NCBI GenBank assembly: GCA_963965975.1
Contig: OZ014415.1
Location: 7,073,001-7,137,000 of the forward strand
Direction of reading: 5' to 3'
Length of the DNA: 64,000 bases
Source: Xestospongia bergquistia
Lineage: Eukaryota > Porifera > Demospongiae > Haplosclerida > Petrosiidae
Positions 52,719-64,000 of this stretch are shown here, in pieces. A program made the position numbers and the translations under genes. Every line of letters begins with the position of its first letter. Within the stretch, counting starts at the first letter, position 1. The notes under the pieces are model-generated. The model was not told the DNA's origin and searched no databases. It saw only the letters and a program-made list of their open reading frames with translations.

Positions 52719-54503
52719 GAAAACTTTACAACTTTACTCAAAATTTTCCTAATGTTTTCATAGTTGGCAAATTGTCTTGTTGTATGCAACATTTGACTAG
52801 CTCCAAATCCAAGTAATTATATATTATTTTTATAATTATGCTTGATATTTAAAGAAAAATAATTTGAAATAGTCTTCTGTGGCTGCCATTCTAGAAATTC
52901 AAGCAAAATCTGTCAGATACACTTAGGACATACTGTATAAAGAGATTATTTGTCATTGAAAAAATATTCAAGTAATATAATTTGAACTATTTGAATAAAT
53001 AGACCACAGACAATAGATGTAAAAATGCCATGCTCCTATCCTATCCTTTGAAGAGTACAGACAACCAAAGAGGGTACATACATATGTCACTATAGAAATT
53101 GATTAGTTGATTTAACCATCATTATGACTCTGCAGGTTGCATGTTAAGTTAACGTCATACTGTTCCCATTCCTAATATACTATTAGATTGACTATAATAG
53201 TACATTAGGAATGAAAACAGTGTGGTGTTGACTTTGTGCATAAAATAATATGCTATGCACATGCAAGTGATGTAACCTGTATAACCAACCATACAAAATA
53301 ATCAATCAATTAACCAATTTACAGTATATACATATACATGACTGTTATTACACTATAAAATTAAAATTGATTGGTTTATTTAACCAATATATGGTTATAC
53401 AAGTTGCATATAGCAGAGCTATTATATACAGAGAGTAAGGATAATACTGTTTGATGTACTACAGAATTGACTGTTCATGTAGTTATATATGTACATATAT
53501 CACTATAAAAATTAATGTGTTTATAAACTATTTGCATGATTAAGTACAGTTACAGAGTATGCCAACATAATCAACCATATAATGCTGTACCAGAGCTTGT
53601 TTATATGTGACCACATGACTACATGTTAGTTCAGTTTAAATAGCATCTATCTCCCACTCACAGCTTGAATTATTGAGCAATCAACTACAAAGACTACTTT
53701 TGGGTTTCTAATTGGGTTCAAATAATTACGTACACTAGTTTTCACTTTGTAGCAAGTCAGTATTGGGATGCACATCGTATTATGGAAACAATGATAACTT
53801 TATAGTGGGTTATACAGTAGGTTATGTGTACAGTAGATCACAGTGGGTCACAGTAGGTTACAGTAGGTTAGTATGAGCTACAGTAGATTATGGGTATGGT
53901 AGGTTATAGTAGGTGAAAGTAGATTACAGTGAGCTAAAGTAGGCTAGGATGTATTAAAGTGGAGTATGCATGCAATGGGTTAAAGTGGGTTACAGTAGGT
54001 TACAGTAAGTTACAGTGTGTTTCAATGGGTTAAATATGTAGTAGGTTATATAGTTGGTTACAATGAGTATTGCAATCTACTACCATCTATATATATAGTT
54101 AGTTTATTACACTGTGTAGGTCATTGTAATACAGTACCGTAACCTACTTTAACTCTGTCATGTGTATTATATGATGTCCTGCATGTAGTAAAATTATACT
54201 TTCTGCATGGGATTCCATAGGTACTTCAACAACAATGATAGGTTTATCTTTGAATACGAGATCACAGTGTCTCATTGCAATCACAGTGAGTATACATGTA
54301 CAGGTACATGTAGCCAGCAAACTAAGATGATTTTATAACAAATATAGCAACAAACGTTTATTAAAAACAACTCTAAATAACAAGTCATATGCATCACCTT
54401 AAAAAACAAAGTTCAATTAAGAGTGCAACAAAAAAAATACAATGAGGTTATGTCAGCAAAGAAGCAAAAACGTAAACATTTACTGAATAGTGATAAAGAA
54501 ACA
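52719..54503. other. kinase/receptor intergenic block
   Basis: Matches 19797-21430 in order: decayed receptor scrap (52890-53085), 89-bp palindrome (53146-53234), ATTGGTTTATTTAACCAAT stretch, TTACAG repeat (53798-54065) and the receptor 3' UTR-like block. No gene. Confidence 0.8.
53146..53234. repeat. 89-bp palindrome, second copy
   Basis: Same arms and centre as 20214-20302 with a few substitutions that mostly keep pairing outside the AAGTTAACG end. Confidence 0.8.
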
Positions 54504-55428
54504 TTATTCAGACTGTGTGGGCAGTTCATAAGCTGTTGTCTTTGCAAGAGACAAAGATGTACTTTTAGCTGCTACACTTTTTTTTTACATTTTGACTAGA
54601 GCAATTCGAACAAGTTTAATGAAAACAGCACAGACAATTAATGAAAAGCAAAACCATGCTCCTATCCTTTGAAGAGTACAGACACCCACAGAAGGTTTAG
54701 GGATAAATATGACTGTTTTAGAAAACAAAGAGCTATTCCAGTTAGTAGTAGTACCATTTGTTCTTGTCCTGATGACTTTATAATGTGTCTGTTCCAGAAA
54801 TATATGTAGACTCCACTCACAAATACTACAGCTAATAATCCAATTAGAGCTAACAATATTAGTACAATAGACCATGCATCAGAAGGTTTAAGATATGACT
54901 CTTCAATATCTACACAACCATTACTACCATTAAGAGGGTTATTACCCCACATGTATTGAGGGCACTTTTGACATTCTTTTGAAAAGGTAATGTGTTAGTG
55001 TAGTTTTGTCCAAGACAAGGGTCACAGATATCACAACAAGTCACAACTTTTCGTTTCATGAGACCAGGCTTACAGCCCCGACACTGTGATTTGAATTGAT
55101 ACACAATATTACATGATTCATCAAGACCAAATTGCTTTGTAGTATTGGGATTAAATCTAAGACGATCATGAAGTAAATTTCCATCCCAATACCCAACATT
55201 TACAATCTCATATGATTTGCTACAATTTTGACATGAAGATACTACTTGGTAATTGTAGATAAGGTATTTAGCTTTTACATCGCTATGCTCATCAAAACTT
55301 ACTTCATTGCCAGTTGGGCTGGTAAAATTGAGCTTTTAATATACTCCAGAAGATTTGAGCCATTAAATGTTCGATTTAATTTGTCCAAGACATGTTTGAT
55401 TGACATGTTTGATTGACAGGGTACCACA
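54504..55428 (-). pseudogene. receptor pseudogene, TM3 fused to tail
   Basis: The last codons (stop 54504-54506) and tail are joined at about 54598 to the TM3/intracellular-loop segment, deleting TM4-TM7. It continues through TM1, the cysteine-rich linker and the end of the ligand-binding domain, with several small indels, then stops at 55428 where LTR-element DNA begins. Its closest relative is receptor 6. Confidence 0.9.
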
Positions 55429-55429
55429 G

Positions 55430-55984
55430 CTCTTCTACCAAACATTAGTTCAAATGGTGTATGTAGAGAGGATACACACTTGGATGTATTATATGCAAAC
55501 ACAAAGGTCTTTAAAAATAAATCGCATTCAGCCTTCTTGTCATTGCCAATTGGTACCACAGAGAATGTGCTGGTATTGGATAAAGCTCATGACAATTGGG
55601 ATTTTGTTCATCCTCTGATATTCATTACCTACATGTGTTGATATAAGACAATACCAAATTTTAAACAAACTTACCACTTCTTTGACATCATTCCATATGC
55701 CTTTCCACATAAATCATTCCCTGATTCATCCTACTGTTTTCTTAAACCCCATATGTCCTGATGTTAGATCAATGTGATGGGATTTCACAATCCTTAATTG
55801 CTCACTTAAAGACTGTATATATTTAACTATCCACAATAGTGCCAACATGCCCAACAACCATTTAAACTTTATTTTACAAATATTTGTCATTTCATCAGCT
55901 TCTCTCTTCCAGATTTGTAGCACAACTCTCCATCAATTATTACAATTTTTGTCTTTTTCTTAATTATTCTTTCCCTAGTTGCAC
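55430..55984 (-). mobile_element. Ty3/gypsy-type integrase fossil
   Basis: On the minus strand two short stretches are recognisable: SGHMGFKKTV (integrase N-terminal zinc-binding region) and AYNTSKCVSSLHTPFELMFG (the end of the catalytic core and its C-terminal side). Order and spacing fit a Ty3/gypsy integrase with most of the core gone. It is broken in several places and no LTRs are seen. It lies between two pieces of one receptor relic and is probably old. Confidence 0.8.
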
Positions 55985-56235
55985 TGTCTCCATACAGTTA
56001 GGGTCAATGTTGACAATATCGATAGCAAACAAGACTGCCTTTAAATTTTCTACAGTCTTGTTTACATAAACCTTGCCACATTTTCCAATACCATCATGTT
56101 TATGTACTATTAGTAACGCACATAAAATGATGTCTTTATCTTTAAGATCTTGTATAGAACTTATTCTAGTACCTTCATCAGCTTTGAGAACTGATGCAGA
56201 AGGAGAACCATAACAATACTGAACTACAAACTCGA
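55985..56235 (-). pseudogene. receptor N-terminal relic beyond the gypsy fossil
   Basis: Resembles the first ~100 codons of the minus-strand receptors (KIGKCGKVYVNKTVENLKAV and IDIVNIDPN-like) but with a weakened start region. Together with 54504-55428 it frames the Ty3/gypsy fossil; the middle of the ligand-binding domain is missing. Confidence 0.8.
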
Positions 56236-56699
56236 TCAGTACTTTAAATACTGACTCTGCTCACAGTAAACATATTGGTTGATTTAACTTATATGATTAT
56301 ACAGGCTGCATAATCTGTACTGAAAGTAAACATGCTTTGATTATTATTGACCTATGGAATTTAAAATTTAATTGTTTAGCACATATTCATGTTTTTTATT
56401 TCTTTAAAAAACATTATTACTTTTAACATTTTGTAAACATTTTACATCATACAGTCTGTATAACCAAAAATTGGTTAAACCAAGTGATCAGTTTTTACAG
56501 TGGAAATAACAGCATATGTTTTTAATATGGACTGATTGGTTATCAATATGTAACAACCACTTAGTGTTGGTTTTACTCATGTGAATTTGTCATACTTAAA
56601 CTCTAATCAGTAACCATATTTTGCCCATATATGGAAGCATGATAATAGATGGTGATCTTAATAATATTGCAATATTGAAGTGTTTTTCTCTTGTTTGTA
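56236..56699. other. receptor upstream block
   Basis: Non-coding and similar to 34240-34640 and 46370-46460 (GTTTTACTCATGTGAATTTG, CCATATATGGAAGC). Confidence 0.6.
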
Positions 56700-57030
56700 G
56701 AAGTCTTCAGACCAAAGATTATGCAAGTTAGTGTTTGAAAGTTGTTTGAAATGCAACAGCATATGTTATCACTTTCTGCGTACTGTCCAGATGACAAAAG
56801 TATTACAATATTAGGGATTTCTTGTGCTAATTCCCAGTATTTGATTGAACTGGTCCTCATATACAAATGTCTATCTTCACCGAGTTTATGAAATCGTTTA
56901 ATACCAGGTTGACCATATAGATTAAGATATGAAACTTTCAAACCCTCCTATAACAGCTGATACTGGCACTGAATTGGAAATGTTACCGACTATTAACTGT
57001 GACAGCCTTCCAGTTCTAGCCGAGTGATTC
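56700..57030 (-). pseudogene. receptor ligand-binding-domain relic
   Basis: The minus-strand translation holds SYLNLYGQPGIKRFHKL and PNIVILLSSGQYAE, matching SNNLYGQPGI.EFH.L and ANVVVLFAS of the intact receptors, preceded by NSVPVSAVIGG (matching VVAVIGA). The stretch in between is shortened and diverged. Confidence 0.7.
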
Positions 57031-58147
57031 ACATCATAATACTATATTATATAGTTGATAATAAAGACTTGATGCCTAATATACACTTGGTTTCGTCATA
57101 AGAGATATTTGTGTGTAAGTGTGAAAATGTAGCTAATGGATGAATAATTGCTTTTGTGATTAATAAAACAGAACATACAATTATTGGCAATATATATAAA
57201 ACATTAAAATTCTGTGCAGTGCCATTTTTGTTCAACATGCATGTACAGTATCTCAGGTGGTCCAAAATTATTTTGGAGTATGCACAACTATATATGATAC
57301 AGTGGTGCACCTGTCCAATAGCATCCATTCAAATATCTCAATGTTCTACTTTGAGCAATGATAGGGGGATACGAGGCTTTAATTAATATGAAGAAAAGCT
57401 TATATACTCAATATAATTGATAATTTTTAATTACAATTAAATATCTCAATCTGATGAACAGTCTGTGGTTGCTAGGCAACCACTTTGTAATTAACGAAAA
57501 CTGATGCTTCTTTTACTCTCATTTTGTTATAAATTATATCTGTGTTTGATCAATCTAGAAAAGAGCAGGTTAAAATAGGTCACAGAGCACATGAATTACT
57601 GTAAGTTACAGTGGGTTTCAGTAGGATACACTAGGTCACAATAGATTACATATAAGAGGTTACAGTAGGTCATTGTGGGTTACAGTGGGTTCTAGCAGGT
57701 CACATTAGCTAACAGTAGATTACTGTGGGTTATTGTAATTTACTGCGACCTATACTTTACTTCACTGTAAATCATTATAACCCAGTACTGTAACCATGCT
57801 TGTGCTGTTTCTGAAGATCCAGTAGAAAATATACTCTCTGTTGAGATTCCATAGGTACTTCAACATTAATTATATGTTTACCTTTATACATGTATACCCA
57901 AAATAACAATACATTGTTGCTATTATGATCACAGTGAGACAGAAAACTAAGATGATTACAATAACAGATATAGCAGCAAACATTTACTAAAAGCCACACA
58001 ACCTTAATTAAATTACAAGGCGTATGTATCAGTTACAAAAACAAAATTTGATTAGGAAATTAAGAATCCAATAAAACAAACTACATTAAGGTTATGTCAA
58101 CAAAGAAACAAAAATGTAGACATTTATTGAATAGTGTTAAAGAAACA
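57031..58147. other. flank with TTACAG repeat
   Basis: Bases 57150-57310 resemble 24675-24800. Bases 57448-57550 match 43119-43210. Bases 57560-57760 hold the TTACAG repeat and 57800-58147 the receptor 3' UTR-like block. No gene. Confidence 0.65.
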
Positions 58148-60828
58148 TTATTCAGGCTGTGTTGGCAGTTCAGTAGTTGCCGTTTTTGTCTTTCCAAGTG
58201 ACAAAGATGTACTTTTAGCTGTTTTACTTGGAGTTTTTACATTTTGACTTGGCCAAATCATCATTATGAAAACTCGTGGACCAAAAAGACATACTAGAAC
58301 AGCTGAAGCACTTACTTGAATAGCTAATGATATCACAGCTGATTGAAACTGGGCATCAGTAGCAAAATAAGTCATGATGAATGCTATCCATATAAGACCC
58401 AATGAAAATGTAGAAAATGCCACATACTTAGACTCATTAAAGTTTTCAGGAAATCGTATTGTCAAGATGGCTAGTGCATTACTTGCAATCATTAGAGCAG
58501 ATAAGTACAGCATTTGTATAGCAAGTAATGCAGTATGAGGTGTGGTACATTGCACAGAAAGTACTGGAAAATTGTTAGTGTTCTGTGTATTATTCACTTG
58601 ATTTTTTGATCACACCAGGATGGACAACAATAGAGATAGTACTTCCACAACCATTTAAATCCCAACTACTACTAATAGAAATGTAAACAAAATCTGATAT
58701 ATTGGGGAGATAAACTTGGATCTAGAAGTAATGTTATTTTGTAAATATATACAAGCAATTTGAACCGGTTTAATAAATACAGCACAAACAATTAATGAAA
58801 AGCAAAACCATATTCCTATCCTTTGAAGAGTACAGACAGCTACAGAGGGTTTTGGAATAAATACAATTGTTATTAGAAAACAAAGAGTTATTCCAGTTAA
58901 TAGTAGTACCATTTGTTCACGTCCTGATGACTTTACAATCGGTGTGTTCCAGAAATATATGAAGACTCCACTCACAAATACTACAGCTATTAATCCAATT
59001 ATAGCTAACAATATTAGTACAATAGACCATCCATCAGAAGGTTTAAGATATGACTCTTCAATATCTACACACCTATTACTACCAGTAAGAGGATTATTAC
59101 CCCACATGTATTGAGGACACATTTGACATTCTGTTGAAGAGGTGATGTTAGTGTAGCTTTTTCCAAGACAAGGGTCACAGGTACCACAACAAGATGACAC
59201 AACTTTTCGGTTAATAAAACCAGGGCTACAACTCCGACACTGTGATTTCAATTGATACATAATATCATCTGACTTATCAAGACAAAATTGCTTTGTAATA
59301 TTGGGATTAAATTTAAATTGCGACACAGTCCCATCCCAATACCCAACATTTACAATCTCAAATGATTTGCTACAATTTTGACATGAAGATACAACCTGAT
59401 AATTGTAGATATTGTATTTAGGTTTTACAGCACCATGTTTATTAAAACTTATTTCTTTGCCTGTTGGACTGGTAAAGTTGAGTTTTTTAATATACTCCAA
59501 AAGATTTGAGCCATTTAATTTTCGCTTTTCTCCAAGGCATGTTTGATTTTCACGGTACCACACTAATGGTTGATTACAGTTATCATTTAAAAAGTTATTT
59601 ATTGCATGAGCTACACTATAAACAGCATCAATAGCAGTACCATCATAAGAATCTTGGTGAAATTTATTTCTAAAATCATTTACAATGCTTGTATTGCTAC
59701 AGTTAACACCAATTTTGCAGTCATAATAGTGCTCATAAAATTCACAAAACCATGGATTACGTGCGTTAGTTGCTGGTGTTATTTGCGAGTAGTAGTCATT
59801 AAAAAGAGGAACTTTCTCAGAATAAGGAGCTGTGCCCCATTTTCCTATTGTAATATCCTTGTATTTGGTATCATGCTCTTGAGACCAACTCCCACTTGCA
59901 ATCCACAGGAACCGCCTTTTAGAAATACCAGAAGAGTACAAAGTATGCACTTCTGTCAATAGCATTTCAACATGATGAACTGAACCAAATAATACAACAA
60001 CATTAGCAGTGGAATTTATTAGGTCATTAGCCAGGACAACGTAGTCAGTACTATCATCAATACCTTTATTAAAATCAATGCACACACTTTTACCTTTTGC
60101 TAGTTTGTGAAACTCATCAATAGCAGGTCGACCATACAAATTATTTGAATAAATAGTTGAGACATATTCCCAACCAAAGTATACTATTAAGTCAATCATT
60201 GCTTGAGTCTGATATTTATCAGAAGGTACCGTACGATAAAAGTAAGTGTAAAGATCTCGATCACGCAAAAGAAGAGATGTTGATGCAAAACTGATTTGAG
60301 GCATGTTGAATACACGAAAGAAACTAGCAAGTGGAATGGATACATAGCTATCTATGGCTCCAATAACAGCCACAACTGGAGGTTTAGTTGAATTGTTCTT
60401 GTAAAAATCAGAATCAAAGCAACTTTCAAGTTCTAAACGACCACTTGAAAACACAAGGTCAACACTTTCATCAAGAGCTATATTCTTACTTCTACATGTA
60501 TCTCTGATATCATAACCAAGAGTTATATTAGGTAGTATGTTAGGGTCACTGTTGACAAGATCAATAGCAAACAAAACAGCCTCTAAATTTTCCAAAGTCT
60601 TGTCTAAAAAAATCTCGCCACATTTTCTGTTACCATCACTTTTATGTACTCTTAGTAACCCACCTAATATGATGTCCTTATCTTCAAGATCTCGTATACC
60701 ACTTATTCTAGTACCTCTATCTTTTGTGAGAACAGATTCAGAGAAATGCCATAACAATACAGAACTGTACACTCAGTCACTAAAAAGAACTGGAAGAATA
60801 CAACAAGAAAGACAAGAGTCCACTTCAT
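58148..60828 (-). pseudogene. near-full-length mGluR-like receptor pseudogene (receptor 7)
   Basis: ATG at 60828 starts MKWTLVFLVVFFQFFLVTEC. A frameshift near 60740 separates the signal peptide from a long open stretch (Venus-flytrap, linker and TM1-TM4), and two more indels near 58600-58660 separate that from TM5 to the tail (ELPTQPE, stop 58148). Changes at conserved places agree with loss of function: IKPVQIACIY where others have IKLVRIARIF, SDAW as SGSW, and CQVC/CQGC as CRSC with CLDKS upstream. Arg78 and Lys409 equivalents are Asn and Tyr. The decay seems recent because the 705-codon middle is still open. Confidence 0.88.
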
Positions 60829-61384
60829 GTTAAACAATCTTTTTACTTGTTGATTTAAAAGTAGGTCAGATGGTGTCATGTGATGTTTATGTTTATATAT
60901 CTTGTTATGGTTCACTTAAAAAAACTACTTTAATGGATGAATCGGAAATTATAGCATTTATTATTGACACGACACTATTGCTTACCAATATGAAAACAGA
61001 CACTTAGATGTTATGTTGGTATTTCTCTTATTCATTTGTCACAATGAAACCATAATACAAAAAGAAAGACAAACTGTTAACCCGTTGACATAAAAATGGT
61101 TTGATGATTTATGCCACTGTAAAAACATATTAGTTAATTTAACTAATATATTGTTATACAGGTTGTATGATGCATACTGAAAATAAACATAATACATGTA
61201 GTTATACACTTTATAATTATTGTCCTATGGAATTGATTGTTTAACAAATGAAAATGTTTTTGTTATTTCTTTAATTTAAAAAAACATTATTAAAATTCAA
61301 GGGTGTAATAAGGCAAACTACATTAAGGTTATGTCAGCAAAGAAACAAAAACAAAAACATTTACTGAATAGTTTGTAAAGAAAC
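60829..61384. other. upstream DNA of receptor 7 and 3' flank of the next relic
   Basis: TATA-like TATATA at 60894-60901, then upstream-block words (GATGTTATGTTGGTATTTCTC, 61007-61027). Bases 61300-61384 are receptor 3' UTR-like (CATTAAGGTTATGTCAGCAAAG). Confidence 0.6.
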
Positions 61385-62440
61385 AGGTTGTGTTGATAGT
61401 TCAATATAGTCGTCATCATTGATCTCTTTGCAAGTGATAAAGATACACTTTTATTTGCTGTACTTGCACTTTTTACATTTTGACTTGAAGTTCTAAAGAA
61501 ACCAAATTGTCAAGACTGCTAGTCCATTACTTACAATCATTAGTGCAGATAAATAACAATTTAATAACAAGTAATGTTGTATAAGGTGTGGTACATTGGA
61601 CAGAAAGTACTGGAAAAGTGTTAGTATTATTCACTCGATTTTTTTATCACACCAGGATGAACAACAAGTAGAGATAATATACTTCCCAACCATTTAAATC
61701 TCAACTCCTACCAATAGAAATGTAAACAAAATCTGATGTATTGGGGAAAAGTAATGTTATTTTGTAAAAATATACAAGCAATTCAAACCAGTTTAATGAA
61801 CACAGCACAGACAATTAGTGAAAAACAAAACCATGTTCCTATCCTTTGAAAAGTACATATAGCCACAGAGGGTTTCATAATAAATACAACTGTTATTAGA
61901 AAACAAAGAGTTATTCCACTCAGAAGTAGTATCATTTGTTCTTGTTCTGATGACTTTACAATTGGTGTGTTACAGAAATATATGAAGACTCCATTCACAA
62001 ATACTACAGCTAATAATCCAATTATAGCTAACAATATTAGTACAATAGACTATAATTTAGAAGGTTTAAGATATGACTCTTCAATATTACTAATGTTATG
62101 AGGGTCATTACCCCACATGTACTGAGAACATATTTCACAATCAGTTGAATAGGTAATATTAGTGTAGTTTTGTCCAAGACAAGGATCACAGGTGCCACAA
62201 CGTTTTAGTTAATAAAGCCGGAGTTACAGCTCTGACATTGTGATTTGAGTTGATACATAATATTATCTGATTCATTGGGACTAAATTGCTTTGTAGTATT
62301 GGGATTAAATTTAAGACAATTTAGTGGCAAATTTCCTTCCTAATAACCAACTTTTACAATCTCAAATGATTTGTTACAATTTAGACAAGAAGATGCCACC
62401 TGGTAATTGTAGATAAGGTATTTAGCTTTGACATCACTAG
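61385..62440 (-). pseudogene. receptor pseudogene, linker through tail
   Basis: Contains the tail, parts of TM5-TM7 (with a large deletion of TM6-TM7), an open 83-codon TM1-TM3 stretch (61783-62034), the cysteine-rich linker (some cysteines lost) and the end of the ligand-binding domain. Many indels. It ends near 62440. Confidence 0.85.
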
Positions 62441-62514
62441 GACTTTTCATAATCCCTTCCCTAAAAGGTCTTTAAATATAACTTTATAGATAAATATCCC
62501 CTGGAATTCAGAAC

Positions 62515-62730
62515 CATCTGTTCAAGACCAAATACAATATGCTTATAAAGGAAAGGGAACTATTCCATCATCTAATGTAGGTCAACCTTGTGTCATCAAA
62601 AAATTTAAAGACTCATAAACCTGGGAGAGCTAGAACAGGCTGGATGGGACATTACAATGAGAATTATTTAAAAGCACAAAAATATGCAAATAATTTCGGT
62701 GGAGGAAGAGTTGAGGTTATCAATTAACAG
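62515..62730 (+). pseudogene. alpha-kinase copy 6, N-lobe scrap
   Basis: Decayed sequence matching QYAYKGK, PCVIKKFKDS and YANNFGGGRVEV of the kinase N-lobe, with a stop in place of the residue after DS and small insertions. The last ~170 residues are missing. The sequence then turns into a small inverted repeat (AACAGTTACTACATAG / CATGTAGTAACTGTT) and the TTACAG repeat. Confidence 0.8.
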
Positions 62731-62859
62731 TTACTACATAGTAACAACATGTAGTAACTGTTAATTGACTTCACATATTGATTTACAATAGTTTTGGGTT
62801 GATAGTAAGTCAGTGTTGGATGTATATCCCATTGATGAAACAACAATAAACTTATAGTG

Positions 62860-63170
62860 GATTACAGTGAGTTACAGATGGTTACAGTGCATTACAGTGG
62901 GTTACAGTGGGTTACATATGCAGTAAGTTACAATGAATTACAGTTGGTCAAAGTAGGTTACATTAGGTCACAGTAGATTACAGTAGATTATAGTGTGTTA
63001 CAGTGGTTACTGTGGGTTACACACGCAGTAAGTTAAAATGCATATTACAGCAATTCAGTGGCTAATATTGGGTTAAAGTTATAGTAGGTTAACATTACTG
63101 TGAACTACATTCAATTACTACAGTAGGTGACTATATTCAATAGGTTATAATGATGGGTTACAATGGGTTA
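62860..63170 (+). repeat. GGTTACAGT minisatellite
   Basis: About 30 imperfect units of GGGTTACAGT/AGGTTACAGT, followed by reverse-complement words (GTAACCT) near 63220, as in the other receptor 3' flanks. Confidence 0.85.
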
Positions 63171-63544
63171 TTGTAATCTATTGCAACCTATAGTACTTTA
63201 CTCCACTGTAAGTCATTGTAATCTAGTACTGTAACCTTGTATTGTGTATGATATCCCAGTATAAAATTATACTTTCTGCTGGGATACTTCAACATCAATG
63301 ATATGTTTAACTTTATACATGTATACCTGAGAGAACAATAACTTGGTGCAATCACAATTAGTATACATGTATATATATACGTATTATAGGCTGCAACAGA
63401 TTACAGCACCTATATTGTAACCTGTATAGCCCAATTATGATCAAATTGAGAATATATGTATACGTAGAAGTAGTCTGCAAGCTAAGACAACCAATTATTA
63501 TGACAAATATAGCAGCAAACATTTATGAGAAGTCACATAACCCT

Positions 63545-63888
63545 CATTACTACCATTAAGAGGGCTATTACCCCACATGTATTGAGGACATACTTGACAT
63601 TCTCTTGTTAAAGAGGTATACTATAGTTAATGTAATTTTGTTCAAGACAGGGGTCACAGGTAACGCAACAAAATGACACCACATGACGTTTGATTAATCA
63701 GGATTACAAACTTGACATTGAGAGATGACTTTATAAATAATATTACCTAATTCATTAAGACCAAATTGTTCGGTGACATCTTCATAAAAATGAAGACGTT
63801 TTCCTGATGAACTTCTATCCCAGTAACCAATATTTACTATGGCGAAACGTTTACTACAATTTTCGCATGATGTTATCTGGTAGTTATG
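63545..63888 (-). pseudogene. receptor cysteine-rich linker fragment
   Basis: Closest to receptor 3 (VISQCQVC, VVSFCCVTCDPC and CQVCPQYMWG-like), with small indels. At about 63888 it joins directly to signal-peptide codons, so the whole ligand-binding domain is deleted. Confidence 0.85.
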
Positions 63889-63989
63889 AGAACAGATTCA
63901 GGAGAAATGCCATAATGATACTGAACTAAACATTCAGTAATCAAAAGAAACTGGGAGAACACAATAAGAAAAAGAAGAGTCCACTTCAT
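63889..63989 (-). pseudogene. receptor signal-peptide end fused to linker
   Basis: ATG at 63989 begins MKWTLLFLIVFSQFLLITEC, followed by ~10 codons that match the start of the mature receptor and then the linker fragment. The upstream region lies outside the window. Confidence 0.85.
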
Positions 63990-64000
63990 TTTAAACACTT

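Noticed and set aside
58148-60828. Receptor 7 as an intact gene with sequencing errors
   Set aside because: Besides three frame changes it has substitutions at otherwise invariant positions in the TM3/intracellular loop, so real decay is more likely. A sequencing cause for single indels cannot be excluded.

Overview
The window looks like AT-rich nuclear DNA from an early-branching animal, most likely a demosponge of the Amphimedon type. The reasons are: large, single-exon class C G-protein-coupled receptors of the metabotropic-glutamate (mGluR) style in a dense local cluster; animal-type signal peptides, TATA boxes and AATAAA signals; alpha-kinase genes; and a background of MITEs, a LINE relic and LTR-element relics. 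The species is an inference. The protein families are read directly from the sequence.

Layout. 1-10 kb: a truncated receptor copy, a three-unit tandem repeat, an intact plus-strand receptor (3202-5829) that lacks most of its cysteine-rich linker, and a nearly identical ~1 kb tandem array carrying decapitated receptor ends. 10.9-13.7 kb: a second plus-strand receptor, the only one that keeps every glutamate-contact residue I could align. 14-20 kb: two broken alpha-kinase genes in tandem with a 40-bp minisatellite between them. 21-51 kb: four intact minus-strand receptors (stops at 21431, 31502, 39019 and 48278), three of them with a plus-strand alpha-kinase copy pointing at their 3' ends. Between these lie transposon debris (hAT-like MITE, LINE reverse transcriptase, large foldback, solo LTR) and many receptor fragments. 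52-64 kb: the cluster decays into pseudogenes. These are an alpha-kinase open to its end but 5'-truncated, receptors with deletions and frameshifts, one receptor relic split by a Ty3/gypsy integrase fossil, and a final receptor fragment at the window edge.

How it fits together. The recurring unit is a convergent pair: alpha-kinase (+), then a shared 3' flank with TTACAG-type minisatellite, then mGluR-like receptor (-). Five receptor ends carry the pair (about 19-21, 30-31, 37-39, 52-54 and 62-63 kb), so the locus grew by segmental duplication of a two-gene block. Six receptors keep full ORFs while no kinase copy is whole, so receptors appear to be kept by selection and kinases are being lost here. 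Residues that would contact the side chain and the amino group of glutamate vary among the minus-strand receptors, which suggests a diversifying chemosensory or signalling family. The TM1-TM2 DNA stays almost the same, which suggests gene conversion. All homology statements come from reading the sequence; no search was run.
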